DNA of 64,000 nucleotides from assembly GCA_965246945.1 (NCBI GenBank), contig CBDFFW010000001.1, positions 310,001-374,000 of the forward strand, given 5' to 3'. The stretch is from CBDFFW01 sp965246945. GTDB taxonomy: Bacteria; Pseudomonadota; Alphaproteobacteria; UBA11073. Shown in pieces: positions 17,372 to 25,372 of the stretch (the first letter of the stretch is position 1; each line of letters begins with the position of its first letter). A program made the position numbers and the translations under genes. Below the pieces are notes generated by a model that made no database searches, was not told where the DNA came from, and worked only from the letters and a program-made list of their open reading frames with translations.

Positions 17372-18391
17372 TTATTGTGTGCGGGCAGGGAATTTAGTGG
17401 GGTTCTTATCTATTTTCAGGGCAAGATTGCTTTTTACCGGAATGGTACTGGGAGATGGGGCGATTAAGTGCCCATCTTGGGCGGCGATTTGCCGCAAAAC
17501 AGCACCCTGGCCGTAATCAACCAGACGGACAAATTCCAGGCGGCGCAAATCGCCATATGCTGCCACATTAATAATCCGATCCCGCTGGCTGAGAATTTGG
17601 CCAACCGGTAAACCGGCGGGGAAAACGCCATCATCGCCAGCTGTCACCAAATGATCACCTATTTGAAAACCCTGGTCCACCGGCGCATTTTCCAGGCTTA
17701 ATTGCCCGTTGACATCACCGGCCAGGATGGCGCGCAGTCTTGATTGTTGGGCCAAAACCGGAATGCGGGCGCTGGGATCGGTTAATAACAGCACGCGGGC
17801 CATGGTGCCTTCGGCCGTGGTTTCGACAACGCGGCCAATGAGACTTTCACCGGCCAGGGCGGCCATGCCAATCCGTAACGTCGTGCCTGGTTGCGCTTCA
17901 ACTAAAACACTTTGGGTATAGGGTGAGCGCAAATCCACCAGCACACGGCTGGTGATAAAATTTAAGGAAGGTTCTTGCGGGGCATGCAGCAACTGGCGAA
18001 AGGCTTTATTTTCAGCTTGCCAACGCAGCGCACTGGTTTGCCAAGCCTGCAATTGGGCATTTTCCGATTTTAATTTGGCATTTTCTTGGCGCAGGCCATC
18101 CAGGCTGCGAAAATATTGCTGTAGCTCCACGCTCCACCGCTGGGGTAAATTCAAAACGGTATAAACAGGCGAAAGCGCGCGAAACCATTGCATGCGTAAA
18201 GATTGGCCAGAATTTTGTTGGGCAGGGGATGCCAGAATTAAACCAACCGCAATTAAAAAGCACATTACCAAAATGCCATTACGCCAAACCATGCGAATGG
18301 GCACCGCAACTGTGGAGGGCACGGCGGTCGATTGGCGCGTGGGTGCTGAGCGACGCATCTTCTGCCGGTGATAACGTGTTAAAATGAACAC
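17372..18391 (-). CDS. mreC: Rod-shape-determining protein MreC
   Basis: Bitopic periplasmic scaffold of 339 aa that activates PBP2 and RodA. An N-terminal helix lies near residues 35-55 and a coiled coil follows (LRQENAKLKSENAQLQAW), then the two beta domains with VLVEAQPGTTLRIGMAA, LIGRVVE and LLTDPSARIPV. An ATG at 18358 (MRRSAP) is an alternative start. mreB, usually just upstream, is absent here. mreC is the first gene of the minus-strand block, so its promoter should lie in 18392-18529. Confidence 0.93.
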   Translation of the reverse strand: MFILTRYHRQKMRRSAPTRQSTAVPSTVAVPIRMVWRNGILVMCFLIAVGLILASPAQQNSGQSLRMQWFRALSPVYTVLNLPQRWSVELQQYFRSLDGLRQENAKLKSENAQLQAWQTSALRWQAENKAFRQLLHAPQEPSLNFITSRVLVDLRSPYTQSVLVEAQPGTTLRIGMAALAGESLIGRVVETTAEGTMARVLLLTDPSARIPVLAQQSRLRAILAGDVNGQLSLENAPVDQGFQIGDHLVTAGDDGVFPAGLPVGQILSQRDRIINVAAYGDLRRLEFVRLVDYGQGAVLRQIAAQDGHLIAPSPSTIPVKSNLALKIDKNPTKFPARTQ

Positions 18392-18529
18392 GACAAGCGT
18401 TGTTTATCCATTTTTAATAAAAACTGCTTGAGCGCAGCATACCATTTTATGCAGCGTTATATATCCATTCGATTCTAGGCTTGAATTCGGCCTTGCTTTT
18501 TAAATGTAGTTTCGTTGCATAATAGCTTG

Positions 18530-18931
18530 ATGGCTTACCCAATACGTGTGTTTTTTTTAATGTCAGCAATGCTGGGTTTGATTAGCGGAACTGCTTGGGC
18601 GACCCAAATTACAGTGGAGAGCAGTGCCTGCCGAGCTGTGGCCCATCAGCCAACGCCCGATGTGAATTATCAACCGGGAATTGCCGCTAATGGCAGTGCT
18701 GTGGCACCGGCGGATTTGCCCAGTCATGGGCCGCAGATCAGCATGCAAAATTTACCGCCGGCGGTATTAACAGTAGATTTGGCGCGCCGTCTGCATCTAC
18801 CGGCGAATTGGCAGGCGGAGATGGAGCAGCCGGTGGCGATTTTATCCAATGAAAATAATCAATGGTTATTGAATGGCCAGCCCATTCAGCCCGAAAGGAG
18901 CGTGGTGGCGGAGCTGTGTGGGCATAAATAA
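18530..18931 (+). CDS. Small exported protein of unknown function
   Basis: 133 aa starting MAYPIRVFFLMSAM, with a signal peptide ending near TAWATQ. The mature part includes AVLTVDLARRLHLP and ILSNENNQWLLNGQPI, which suggest a small globular periplasmic domain. I do not recognise the family. The chosen ATG at 18530 is preferred over an upstream TTG at 18515. It diverges from mreC and ends just before a repeat element. Confidence 0.68.
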   Translation: MAYPIRVFFLMSAMLGLISGTAWATQITVESSACRAVAHQPTPDVNYQPGIAANGSAVAPADLPSHGPQISMQNLPPAVLTVDLARRLHLPANWQAEMEQPVAILSNENNQWLLNGQPIQPERSVVAELCGHK

Positions 18932-18935
18932 TTAG

Positions 18936-19023
18936 CGTCATTCCAGCAAAAGCTGGGATCCAGGCAGCTTATATATTTGCTAACTTAGAAGAAAGTTAGA
19001 TCCCAGCTTTCGCTAGGACACGG
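18936..19023. repeat. Intergenic palindromic repeat (CGTCAT-type), copy 1
   Basis: Starts CGTCATTCC. Arms at 18945-18960 and 18999-19014 match in 15 of 16 positions as inverted repeats and share the core AAAGCTGGGATC, around a 38-bp AT-rich centre. The far end (GGACACGG) has drifted from the expected ATGACG. It sits between a small exported protein gene and the end of rho and may fold as a terminator-like stem. Confidence 0.75.
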
Positions 19024-19038
19024 CAGCGCTAGCGCCGC

Positions 19039-20370
19039 CTAGTTATTCATACTCTGAAAGAAATCGTTGTTCGATTTCGTTTCGCGGAGTTTATCGAGCA
19101 GGAATTCCATGGCATCGATCGTGCTCATCGGGTTGAGGATGCGGCGCAGGACCCACATTTTGGTAAGGGTGGCGCGGTCGACCAGCAGCTCTTCTTTCCG
19201 TGTGCCGGATTTGGCAACATCGATGGCTGGGAAGATGCGTTTATCGGAAACTTTGCGGTCAAGGATTACTTCACTGTTACCGGTCCCTTTGAATTCCTCA
19301 AAAATAACTTCATCCATCCGGCTGCCGGTTTCCACCAAGGCTGTGGCGATGATAGTCAGTGAACCGCCTTCTTCAATATTCCGTGCGGCCCCGAAAAAGC
19401 GTTTCGGGCGTTGCAAGGCATTGGCATCCACCCCGCCGGTTAAGACTTTACCGGATGATGGCACTACGGTGTTATAGGCGCGGCCGAGGCGGGTGATGCT
19501 GTCTAACAAAATAACCACATCGCGTTTGTGTTCAACCAAGCGTTTGGCTTTTTCAATCACCATTTCGGCGACTTGCACGTGGCGTTGCGCCGGTTCATCG
19601 AAGGTGGATGAAATTACTTCGCCTTTCACGGAACGCGCCATATCAGTCACTTCCTCCGGCCGCTCGTCAATCAATAAAACGATCAACGTGGCTTCGGGAT
19701 GATTCACCTCAATTGCATGGGCGATAGATTGCATCAACACGGTTTTACCGGTGCGGGGCGGCGCGACAATCAATGCGCGTTGGCCCTTACCAATCGGCGC
19801 GACCAATTCGATTACGCGGTTATTCATGTTTTTTGAAGCGGGGCTATTGGAATTGGCGCTGCTGTGATTGTGTTTACCGCTTGGGCCGGAAGCCGGTTTG
19901 ACAAAGGGGATATCGAGTTCGAGATTGAGTTTATTCTGCGGATAAAGCGGGGTTAAATTATCGAAAGAAACACGGTGGCGCAGCTTGTCCAAATCTTTTT
20001 CAAAATTCACTTCTTCGATATTTTCCAGCGCAAAATACCGTTCGCCATCGCGCGGTGCGCGGATGGTGCCGTTGAGTGTATCGCCGGTCCGCAGGCCGTG
20101 TTTGCGGATATACGGCTGAGCCACATAAATATCATCGGGACCTGGCAAATAATTTTCGTGGCTGCTGCGCAAAAAGCCGAAACCATCGGGTAACACTTCT
20201 AGCGTGCCACCGCCATGAATGGCTTGGCCGTCTTCGGCGTAGGCTTTTAAAATGGCGAAAAGCAGGTCTTGCCGGCGCAGTGCGCTCGGGTTTTCAATTT
20301 CAATGCCTTCGGATTCAACGAGCTCGATCAAAGCTTGGGCGGATTTGGTTTTTAATTCAGCGAGATTCAT
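19039..20370 (-). CDS. rho: Transcription termination factor Rho
   Basis: Hexameric RNA-dependent ATPase of 443 aa. The N-terminal helical domain is followed by an RNA-binding cold-shock-like fold (EVLPDGFGFLRS, DIYVAQPYIRKHGLR). The ATPase core has PIGKGQRALIVAPPRTGKT (Walker A), LIVLLIDERPEEVTDM (Walker B) and the R loop GKVLTGGVDANALQRPK. Between the two domains lies a ~25-residue Ser/Asn/Gly-rich linker (SGPSGKHNHSS) that is longer than usual. ATG at 20370. Confidence 0.97.
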   Translation of the reverse strand: MNLAELKTKSAQALIELVESEGIEIENPSALRRQDLLFAILKAYAEDGQAIHGGGTLEVLPDGFGFLRSSHENYLPGPDDIYVAQPYIRKHGLRTGDTLNGTIRAPRDGERYFALENIEEVNFEKDLDKLRHRVSFDNLTPLYPQNKLNLELDIPFVKPASGPSGKHNHSSANSNSPASKNMNNRVIELVAPIGKGQRALIVAPPRTGKTVLMQSIAHAIEVNHPEATLIVLLIDERPEEVTDMARSVKGEVISSTFDEPAQRHVQVAEMVIEKAKRLVEHKRDVVILLDSITRLGRAYNTVVPSSGKVLTGGVDANALQRPKRFFGAARNIEEGGSLTIIATALVETGSRMDEVIFEEFKGTGNSEVILDRKVSDKRIFPAIDVAKSGTRKEELLVDRATLTKMWVLRRILNPMSTIDAMEFLLDKLRETKSNNDFFQSMNN

Positions 20371-20562
20371 TTAAAGGGGACAAACATGTGTTAAAGGGAA
20401 ATGAAGCGCGGCGAATGCCTGACAGATTGGCCTTTGCATGGGCTGGCCTGTGCTTCTTGGGCTAGTTAAGGTTGCTAAAAGGGTTTTGTCAACAAATCCA
20501 AGCTTAACCTTGAAATTGAAATAGTTGCAAAGTAAGTTTTGATTATAAATAAAGGATTTTTG

Positions 20563-20754
20563 ATGAATGAAGATATTCCTAAGCCGATTTTGTTAACCCT
20601 GCAACAGGCATATGAACATGTTGCACAAGCTGGGGTAAAAATGCGGGCCTTCACATCAACCAATGTGCCAACTGGTAAACACAATAAGGAAATTGAATCA
20701 ACCGCAGGTTCTGTAACCTATGTGAAATTTTCGAATAAGCCGCCTGCGCCATAA
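20563..20754 (+). CDS. Small protein of unknown function (63 aa)
   Basis: ATG at 20563 is preceded by AAAGGA at good spacing, which supports this start over an ATT or GTG further up. The product starts MNEDIPKPILLTLQQ and is charged, soluble and without a signal peptide or cysteine. AYEHVAQAGVKM looks helical. I do not recognise it. It lies between rho (opposite strand) and glyQ, 36 bp before the glyQ start, and may share its transcript. Confidence 0.5.
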   Translation: MNEDIPKPILLTLQQAYEHVAQAGVKMRAFTSTNVPTGKHNKEIESTAGSVTYVKFSNKPPAP

Positions 20755-20790
20755 TTTGCGGCAAAGCAGCGAAGCGTGCTAAAAGCGACT

Positions 20791-21639
20791 ATGCTGTCGT
20801 TTCAAGACCTGATTTTAAAACTGCATGATTACTGGTCGGCGCAGGGCTGTGTGATTTTGCAGCCCTATGATATGGAAATGGGCGCAGGCACGTTTCATCC
20901 AGCGACGACTTTGCGCGCCTTAGGACCGCAGCCGTGGAAAGCGGCTTATGTGCAGCCATCGCGCCGGCCAGGTGATGGGCGGTATGGTGAAAACCCCAAC
21001 CGCTTGCAGCATTATTATCAATATCAGGTAATCCTCAAACCATCGCCGAACAACAGCCAAGCACTGTATTTGGACAGTTTGAAAATGCTGGGCATTAACC
21101 CGCTGCAGCATGATATCCGCTTTGTTGAGGATGACTGGGAAAGCCCGACGCTTGGGGCTTGGGGCCTTGGCTGGGAAGTGTGGTGTGATGGGATGGAGGT
21201 GACGCAATTCACCTATTTTCAGCAGGTCGGCGGCATCACCTGCAATCCGGTGGCCGTGGAATTGACTTATGGTTTGGAACGGCTGGCGATGTACATTCAG
21301 GGCGTCGAAAATGTTTATGACCTGAAATTCAATAATGCGGGCGTGACTTATGGCGAAGTGTTTTTGGAAAATGAAAAACAGTTTTCCGCGTATAATTTTG
21401 AACATGCGACGACCGATCTATTGCTGCAACATTTCAAAGATGCAGAAAGCGAATGCCAAAAGCTATTAGATGCAGATTTGCCATTACCCGCTTACGACCA
21501 ATGCATTAAAGCCAGCCATAATTTCAACTTGCTTGATGCGCGCGGGGTGATTTCTGTGGTTGAACGCGCCAGCTATATCGGCCGCGTCCGTGCGTTGGCC
21601 AAAGCGTGCTGTGAAGTGTATTTAGCGAAAGCGGCTTAA
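20791..21639 (+). CDS. glyQ: Glycyl-tRNA synthetase alpha subunit
   Basis: Catalytic subunit of the alpha2beta2 glycyl-tRNA synthetase, 282 aa. It starts MLSFQDLILKLHDYW and carries CVILQPYDMEMGAGTFHPAT, QPSRRPGDGRYGENPNR and VAVELTYGLERLAM, class II motifs characteristic of the alpha subunit. A GTG at 20776 would add five residues and is less like the family start. The beta subunit gene is not adjacent but 23.5 kb downstream, at 45190. Confidence 0.95.
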   Translation: MLSFQDLILKLHDYWSAQGCVILQPYDMEMGAGTFHPATTLRALGPQPWKAAYVQPSRRPGDGRYGENPNRLQHYYQYQVILKPSPNNSQALYLDSLKMLGINPLQHDIRFVEDDWESPTLGAWGLGWEVWCDGMEVTQFTYFQQVGGITCNPVAVELTYGLERLAMYIQGVENVYDLKFNNAGVTYGEVFLENEKQFSAYNFEHATTDLLLQHFKDAESECQKLLDADLPLPAYDQCIKASHNFNLLDARGVISVVERASYIGRVRALAKACCEVYLAKAA

Positions 21640-21687
21640 ACCTGTGCAAGTATTTGCGTTAACGAACAGCAAAATATATAATAATTT

Positions 21688-22101
21688 ATGGCTTCATTAA
21701 ATAATCAATCAATTCAACATACTGGAAATTCAACTCAACCTTGGTGGCAAGACCAAAAACAATTGGGTGCAAGTACAGAGCCAGCTCAGGACAGTCGAAT
21801 TGAACCAAATATGTACGATTTTTTGAATAGTTATGACGCTGCAGTCGATGCATATATTGCGGCATTGGCAGACTCCCGTGAAATGATGGCGCAACCAAAG
21901 AAAACTCAGAATAATTTTAGAAGCCAACGGCGTCGAGCTTCTGTTATGACTATTATTAGTACGGTTGCAGCAGCTTCTTCTTTATTTGGCGTAGGTCTGC
22001 ATCATTCCTTAACCAAAACAACTTTGCCTAAGCCAACATCCAATATAACCGCGCCTTCAAAATTTTTGCAGGATAATGCTGCCGACGATTACGCCCACTA
22101 G
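21688..22101 (+). CDS. Unknown membrane protein, N-terminal part ending at an in-frame amber codon
   Basis: 137 codons, then TAG at 22099-22101. A Gln/Asn-rich cytosolic start is followed by a positively charged patch (RSQRRRAS) and one membrane helix (VMTIISTVAAASSLFGVGL). Downstream, the same frame stays open for another 130 codons with no good start of its own. The upstream half therefore looks like the cytosolic and membrane part of one 267-residue protein. A single C-to-T change (CAG to TAG) would explain the stop. No ribosome binding site stands out. Confidence 0.5.
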   Translation: MASLNNQSIQHTGNSTQPWWQDQKQLGASTEPAQDSRIEPNMYDFLNSYDAAVDAYIAALADSREMMAQPKKTQNNFRSQRRRASVMTIISTVAAASSLFGVGLHHSLTKTTLPKPTSNITAPSKFLQDNAADDYAH

Positions 22102-22491
22102 GTTTTGCAACTTCTTCATCAAGCAAATGAGAAATATGGTGTAGCAGAAAGGTATGGCTATGGTGGTTCTTGGCAACCAGGAAACTTTACCAATGAAAAA
22201 ACCATATTTTTTATCAGTCCCAATATCGAGCAAAAATCGGATGTGGTTTTTTATATTATCTACACCAAAAATCAAATTACTGTTCAATTAATTAATGCAA
22301 AGTCCGTTATCGGCACAGAACATGGCACTATCGTTGATTGGTCACGCAACACGCCAATCCTATTAACAGAAAATCAGCGAAAAATTACCAATTATATCAA
22401 AAAAGCAATCGAAGCTGGACAGATTATGCCGGATAAAATTCTGTTGCAGGTAATGTCACCCAATAATTCTGCTGCACTTACGCCTATTTAA
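22102..22491 (+). pseudogene. C-terminal part of the amber-interrupted gene
   Basis: Same frame as 21688-22101, open from just after the TAG to TAA at 22491. It reads VLQLLHQANEKYGVAERYG, then a globular stretch (FFISPNIEQKSDVVFYIIYT, IVDWSRNTPILL). The first in-frame start-like codon (TTG at 22105) lacks a ribosome binding site. Function unknown. Either it is dead, or the amber is read through. Confidence 0.5.
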
Positions 22492-22498
22492 AATTTTA

Positions 22499-23389
22499 CT
22501 AAACATCGGGCCGCTCAATGTTTTTTTGCAGGCAAGCCGCTTTAATCGTGTTGGAGAGGAGGGCGGCGATGGTCATGGGGCCGACACCGCCGGGGACGGG
22601 GGTGATGTGGCTGGCGCGTTCGGCGGCGGTTTTGAATTCCACATCGCCGACCAGCCGGTAACCGGCATGCTCGCGTGCATCCTCCACGCGGTTGATGCCG
22701 ACATCGATGACTAATGCGCCAGGTTTAAGCCAAGCACCCTTAACTATTTCTGGTTTGCCAATAGCGGCGACCACGATATCGGCTGCGCCACATAATTCGG
22801 GTAAATTGACTGTGCGGGAATGGGCGATGGTGACCGTGCAGCTTTCTGCCAACAGCAACTGCGCCATTGGTTTGCCGACAATGTTGGACCGGCCGATGAT
22901 CAAGGCCGCCAGACCGCTTAGATCCGGACGAATGGCTTTTAACAAGCGTAATGATCCTTTGGGTGTGCAGGGTATCATGGCAGGCATGCCAACCGCCAAG
23001 CGGCCTGCATTTAAAACATGGAAACCATCAACATCCTTGGCGGGGCTAATGGCATTAATTACGGCATTCACATCAATCTGCGGCGGCAAAGGCAGTTGCA
23101 CCAAAATCCCGTGAATGGCGGGATCGTTATTCAACCGATCGATAACAGCCAATAATTCGGATTGAGAAATTTTATCTGAATAATTTTCAACCACGCTATG
23201 CATGCCGATTTCCAGCGTCGCTTTATGCTTGTTGCGCACATAAATCTGGCTGGGTGCATGTTCACCCACAATGACCACAGCCAAGCCAGGTTGCAAAGCG
23301 TATTGGTTGCGCAACTCAGCAACCGCATTTTTCATTTGCCCGCGCCACTGCGCCGCTGCCGCCTTGCCATCAATTAATTCAGCCACCAT
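22499..23389 (-). CDS. folD: Bifunctional methylenetetrahydrofolate dehydrogenase/cyclohydrolase
   Basis: One-carbon enzyme of 296 aa that interconverts 5,10-methylene-THF and 10-formyl-THF with NADP. SQIYVRNKHKA carries the YxxxK catalytic Tyr and Lys; GILVQLPLPPQID and SPAKDVDGFH are family signatures; IIGRSNIVGKPMAQLLL is the NADP-binding loop; ITPVPGGVGPMTIA is the C-terminal signature. Start ATG at 23389 lies 8 bp after the yggT stop, so the two are cotranscribed. Confidence 0.96.
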   Translation of the reverse strand: MVAELIDGKAAAAQWRGQMKNAVAELRNQYALQPGLAVVIVGEHAPSQIYVRNKHKATLEIGMHSVVENYSDKISQSELLAVIDRLNNDPAIHGILVQLPLPPQIDVNAVINAISPAKDVDGFHVLNAGRLAVGMPAMIPCTPKGSLRLLKAIRPDLSGLAALIIGRSNIVGKPMAQLLLAESCTVTIAHSRTVNLPELCGAADIVVAAIGKPEIVKGAWLKPGALVIDVGINRVEDAREHAGYRLVGDVEFKTAAERASHITPVPGGVGPMTIAALLSNTIKAACLQKNIERPDV

Positions 23390-23397
23390 GGCGGTTA

Positions 23398-23685
23398 TTA
23401 AAAGCCGATCAGCGCATATTCACGCAACAAACTTCGCACGAAAATAATGATTAACCACACAATTAAGGGAGAGAGATCAAGCCCGCTCATCATCGGCACA
23501 AAGCGGCGAATGGGGTTAAGCACGGGTTCGGTCAGCCGGCGCAGAAAGTTTTCAACCTGCATCACTGCCGGTTGGCGGGTGTTTAAAATATTCAATGCGA
23601 TCAACCAGCTGACAATCACCATAGCCAGCAATACCCAGCCATAAAGCTCCAACACCAAATCCAATATCATAAATAGCGAATGCAT
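23398..23685 (-). CDS. YggT family membrane protein
   Basis: 95 aa with two membrane segments: residues 4-28 (MILDLVLELYGWVLLAMVIVS) and a C-terminal helix (LIVWLIIIFVRSLL). The conserved stretch RRLTEPVLNPIRRFVPMMSG is the YggT hallmark. The family is linked to cation stress resistance and membrane division functions in different bacteria, with no agreed biochemical role. Directly upstream of folD in the same direction. Confidence 0.88.
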   Translation of the reverse strand: MHSLFMILDLVLELYGWVLLAMVIVSWLIALNILNTRQPAVMQVENFLRRLTEPVLNPIRRFVPMMSGLDLSPLIVWLIIIFVRSLLREYALIGF

Positions 23686-23756
23686 AGTTTAAACTAATGT
23701 TTTTACATTTCAGCAGCAAGCGTAATCAGTCTTGCCGGCAGCCGGTCAGCACTCAT

Positions 23757-24560
23757 ATGATGTGTGTTATGTCGAACGCGCCGAATACTGCCAGCCCAGC
23801 CATGTCCCGCACTGGCGTTTTATGGTTAATCATCGGAATTCTTGTTTTGGTGGTGCTGGCAGGTGGCTGGTATATTTTTGGGGCATTATACAAAGAAGAT
23901 GTGCGCAGCGCTGAATTGTTAAAACAAAGCCAGCAAGAAGTATTGCGCCGAATGGTCGATACGGCTGAAAATAAAGCTAAGCACGATCCCGCCTATCAGG
24001 CCAGCTTGCAGCGCTCTTATATCGTCAAACCCGATGCGGCTATTCAAGTGATCGAACAAGCGGCCAAGGGCGATGCGTTTGCCCAGTTAACCGCTGGTCA
24101 ATATTATCTCATGGGGTTGGGGGTCAAACCTGACCCAGTTAAAGCACGGGAATATTTGGAAAAAGCCCATGCGCAAAAAAATCACGAGGCGACTTATCTT
24201 TTGGCCCAGATGACTGCCAAAGGCGTGGGCGGGCCAGCCCAGCCAGCAGCAGCAAAAGCCATGCTGCAGAAAATTGCCGGTCGTGACATGATTGCCGGAC
24301 AAATGCTGGAAAGTTTTGATAGCTGGGCACAGCCAATCCCTAACCAGGGGGCAGGCCAAGCAGCAGCGGAGCCGGACGAACCCACCACTGCGGATAATCC
24401 AGCTTTATCGCATGCGCCGCTGCCTGTGCATGTTGTGCATCGGCAAACAAAGCGAAACAACCAGGCCCCGCGCCCGAAAGACGGGCCAGCAAGCAGCCAG
24501 GTTGTTTCACCAGCGACCGATAACAGCGCAGGACCTTTGGCGCCATCGCCGCCACGGTAA
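23757..24560 (+). CDS. Membrane-anchored Sel1/TPR-like repeat protein
   Basis: About 267 aa. One membrane helix near residues 20-42 (VLWLIIGILVLVVLAGGW) anchors a soluble region with Sel1-like helical repeats (AFAQLTAGQYYLMGLGVK, AREYLEKAHAQKNHEATYLLAQ). Such repeats bind protein partners in the periplasm or cytosol. Nearby ATGs at 23760 and 23769 are alternatives to 23757. The last ~74 codons are a Pro/Ala/Gln-rich tail that overlaps the end of ispE on the other strand for 221 bp; that tail may be an accidental extension after loss of a stop. Confidence 0.65.
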   Translation: MMCVMSNAPNTASPAMSRTGVLWLIIGILVLVVLAGGWYIFGALYKEDVRSAELLKQSQQEVLRRMVDTAENKAKHDPAYQASLQRSYIVKPDAAIQVIEQAAKGDAFAQLTAGQYYLMGLGVKPDPVKAREYLEKAHAQKNHEATYLLAQMTAKGVGGPAQPAAAKAMLQKIAGRDMIAGQMLESFDSWAQPIPNQGAGQAAAEPDEPTTADNPALSHAPLPVHVVHRQTKRNNQAPRPKDGPASSQVVSPATDNSAGPLAPSPPR

Positions 24561-25203
24561 TCATCAAATCATTATTGGTTTTTTCCTGCAGCCATTGAAT
24601 GAAAGCATCCTGGCCGGTGGGAATTTCGCGCGGCAGCATGGGTTTAAGGCCATCATAGGTAAACCGTTCAAAAACTTCGCGGCTGCTGATTTCAGCATCA
24701 GGGCGAACCAATAAGACATACAGTTTTGGCAGCCCTTTGGCCGGTTCAATAATTTCGCCGATACCGCTGATAAAAGCGGGGCGTTGGTAGACGCCAATGG
24801 GCACATCCGCGCCGAGGTTATTGGCCCAAAAATTAAAATCATCTTCGGTCCATTTAAAGCCCCAGATTTGCTGCAAGGCCCGAATGGTGGCTGAGGCATC
24901 TACGGCGCTGCTGCCAAACCCGGTTTTGACCGGCAGTTGCTTGGATAATTCAATAATCACATCGGGTTTGCGTTTATGCTGTTTGGCCAAAGTATGTACC
25001 GTTTGGGTGATGATATTGGCTTCCTGAACAGGCAACGCATTGGCAAAAGCCCCATCGCTGATCAAATGAAAATGCTGTGCCTGACGAATACGCAAAGTAT
25101 CCGCCACACCCACAAACGCGATTAAACTGTCCAGCAAATGATAACCGTCAGCGCGCTTGCCAACCACATGCAAAAACAGATTAATTTTCGCATGTGCGCG
25201 CAT
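24340..25203 (-). CDS. ispE: 4-diphosphocytidyl-2-C-methyl-D-erythritol kinase
   Basis: GHMP kinase of the MEP isoprenoid pathway, about 287 aa from ATG 25203. AHAKINLFLHVVGKRADGYH is the N-terminal signature, LPVKTGFGSSAVDASATIRAL is the GHMP ATP-binding loop, and LARLSGAGPGCFALF is motif 3. The chosen ATG matches the usual family start; a longer frame with ATG at 25314 would add 37 residues (starting MKQYPIAELL). The C-terminal 73 residues are coded opposite the Sel1 protein tail. Confidence 0.92.
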   Translation of the reverse strand: MRAHAKINLFLHVVGKRADGYHLLDSLIAFVGVADTLRIRQAQHFHLISDGAFANALPVQEANIITQTVHTLAKQHKRKPDVIIELSKQLPVKTGFGSSAVDASATIRALQQIWGFKWTEDDFNFWANNLGADVPIGVYQRPAFISGIGEIIEPAKGLPKLYVLLVRPDAEISSREVFERFTYDGLKPMLPREIPTGQDAFIQWLQEKTNNDLMITVAAMAPKVLRCYRSLVKQPGCLLARLSGAGPGCFALFADAQHAQAAAHAIKLDYPQWWVRPAPLLLGLPPG

Positions 25204-25372
25204 GGTCACAGCCCGGGGGCGCGGCTCGCCGAGTAATTGTTTAAGCGCCGCCAAACCTGTGGCAGGTTTGACGACTGGTTTGGCCAATAGCTCCGCAATC
25301 GGATATTGCTTCATGGCTGTGCGCCATAATTTCGCTGGGCAGCGCGACCGGTCATCCGCTATTTATAAAGCG

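Noticed and set aside
25204..25314. Longer IspE start at 25314
   Set aside because: The 37 extra residues do not fit the IspE family start; kept only as an alternative.
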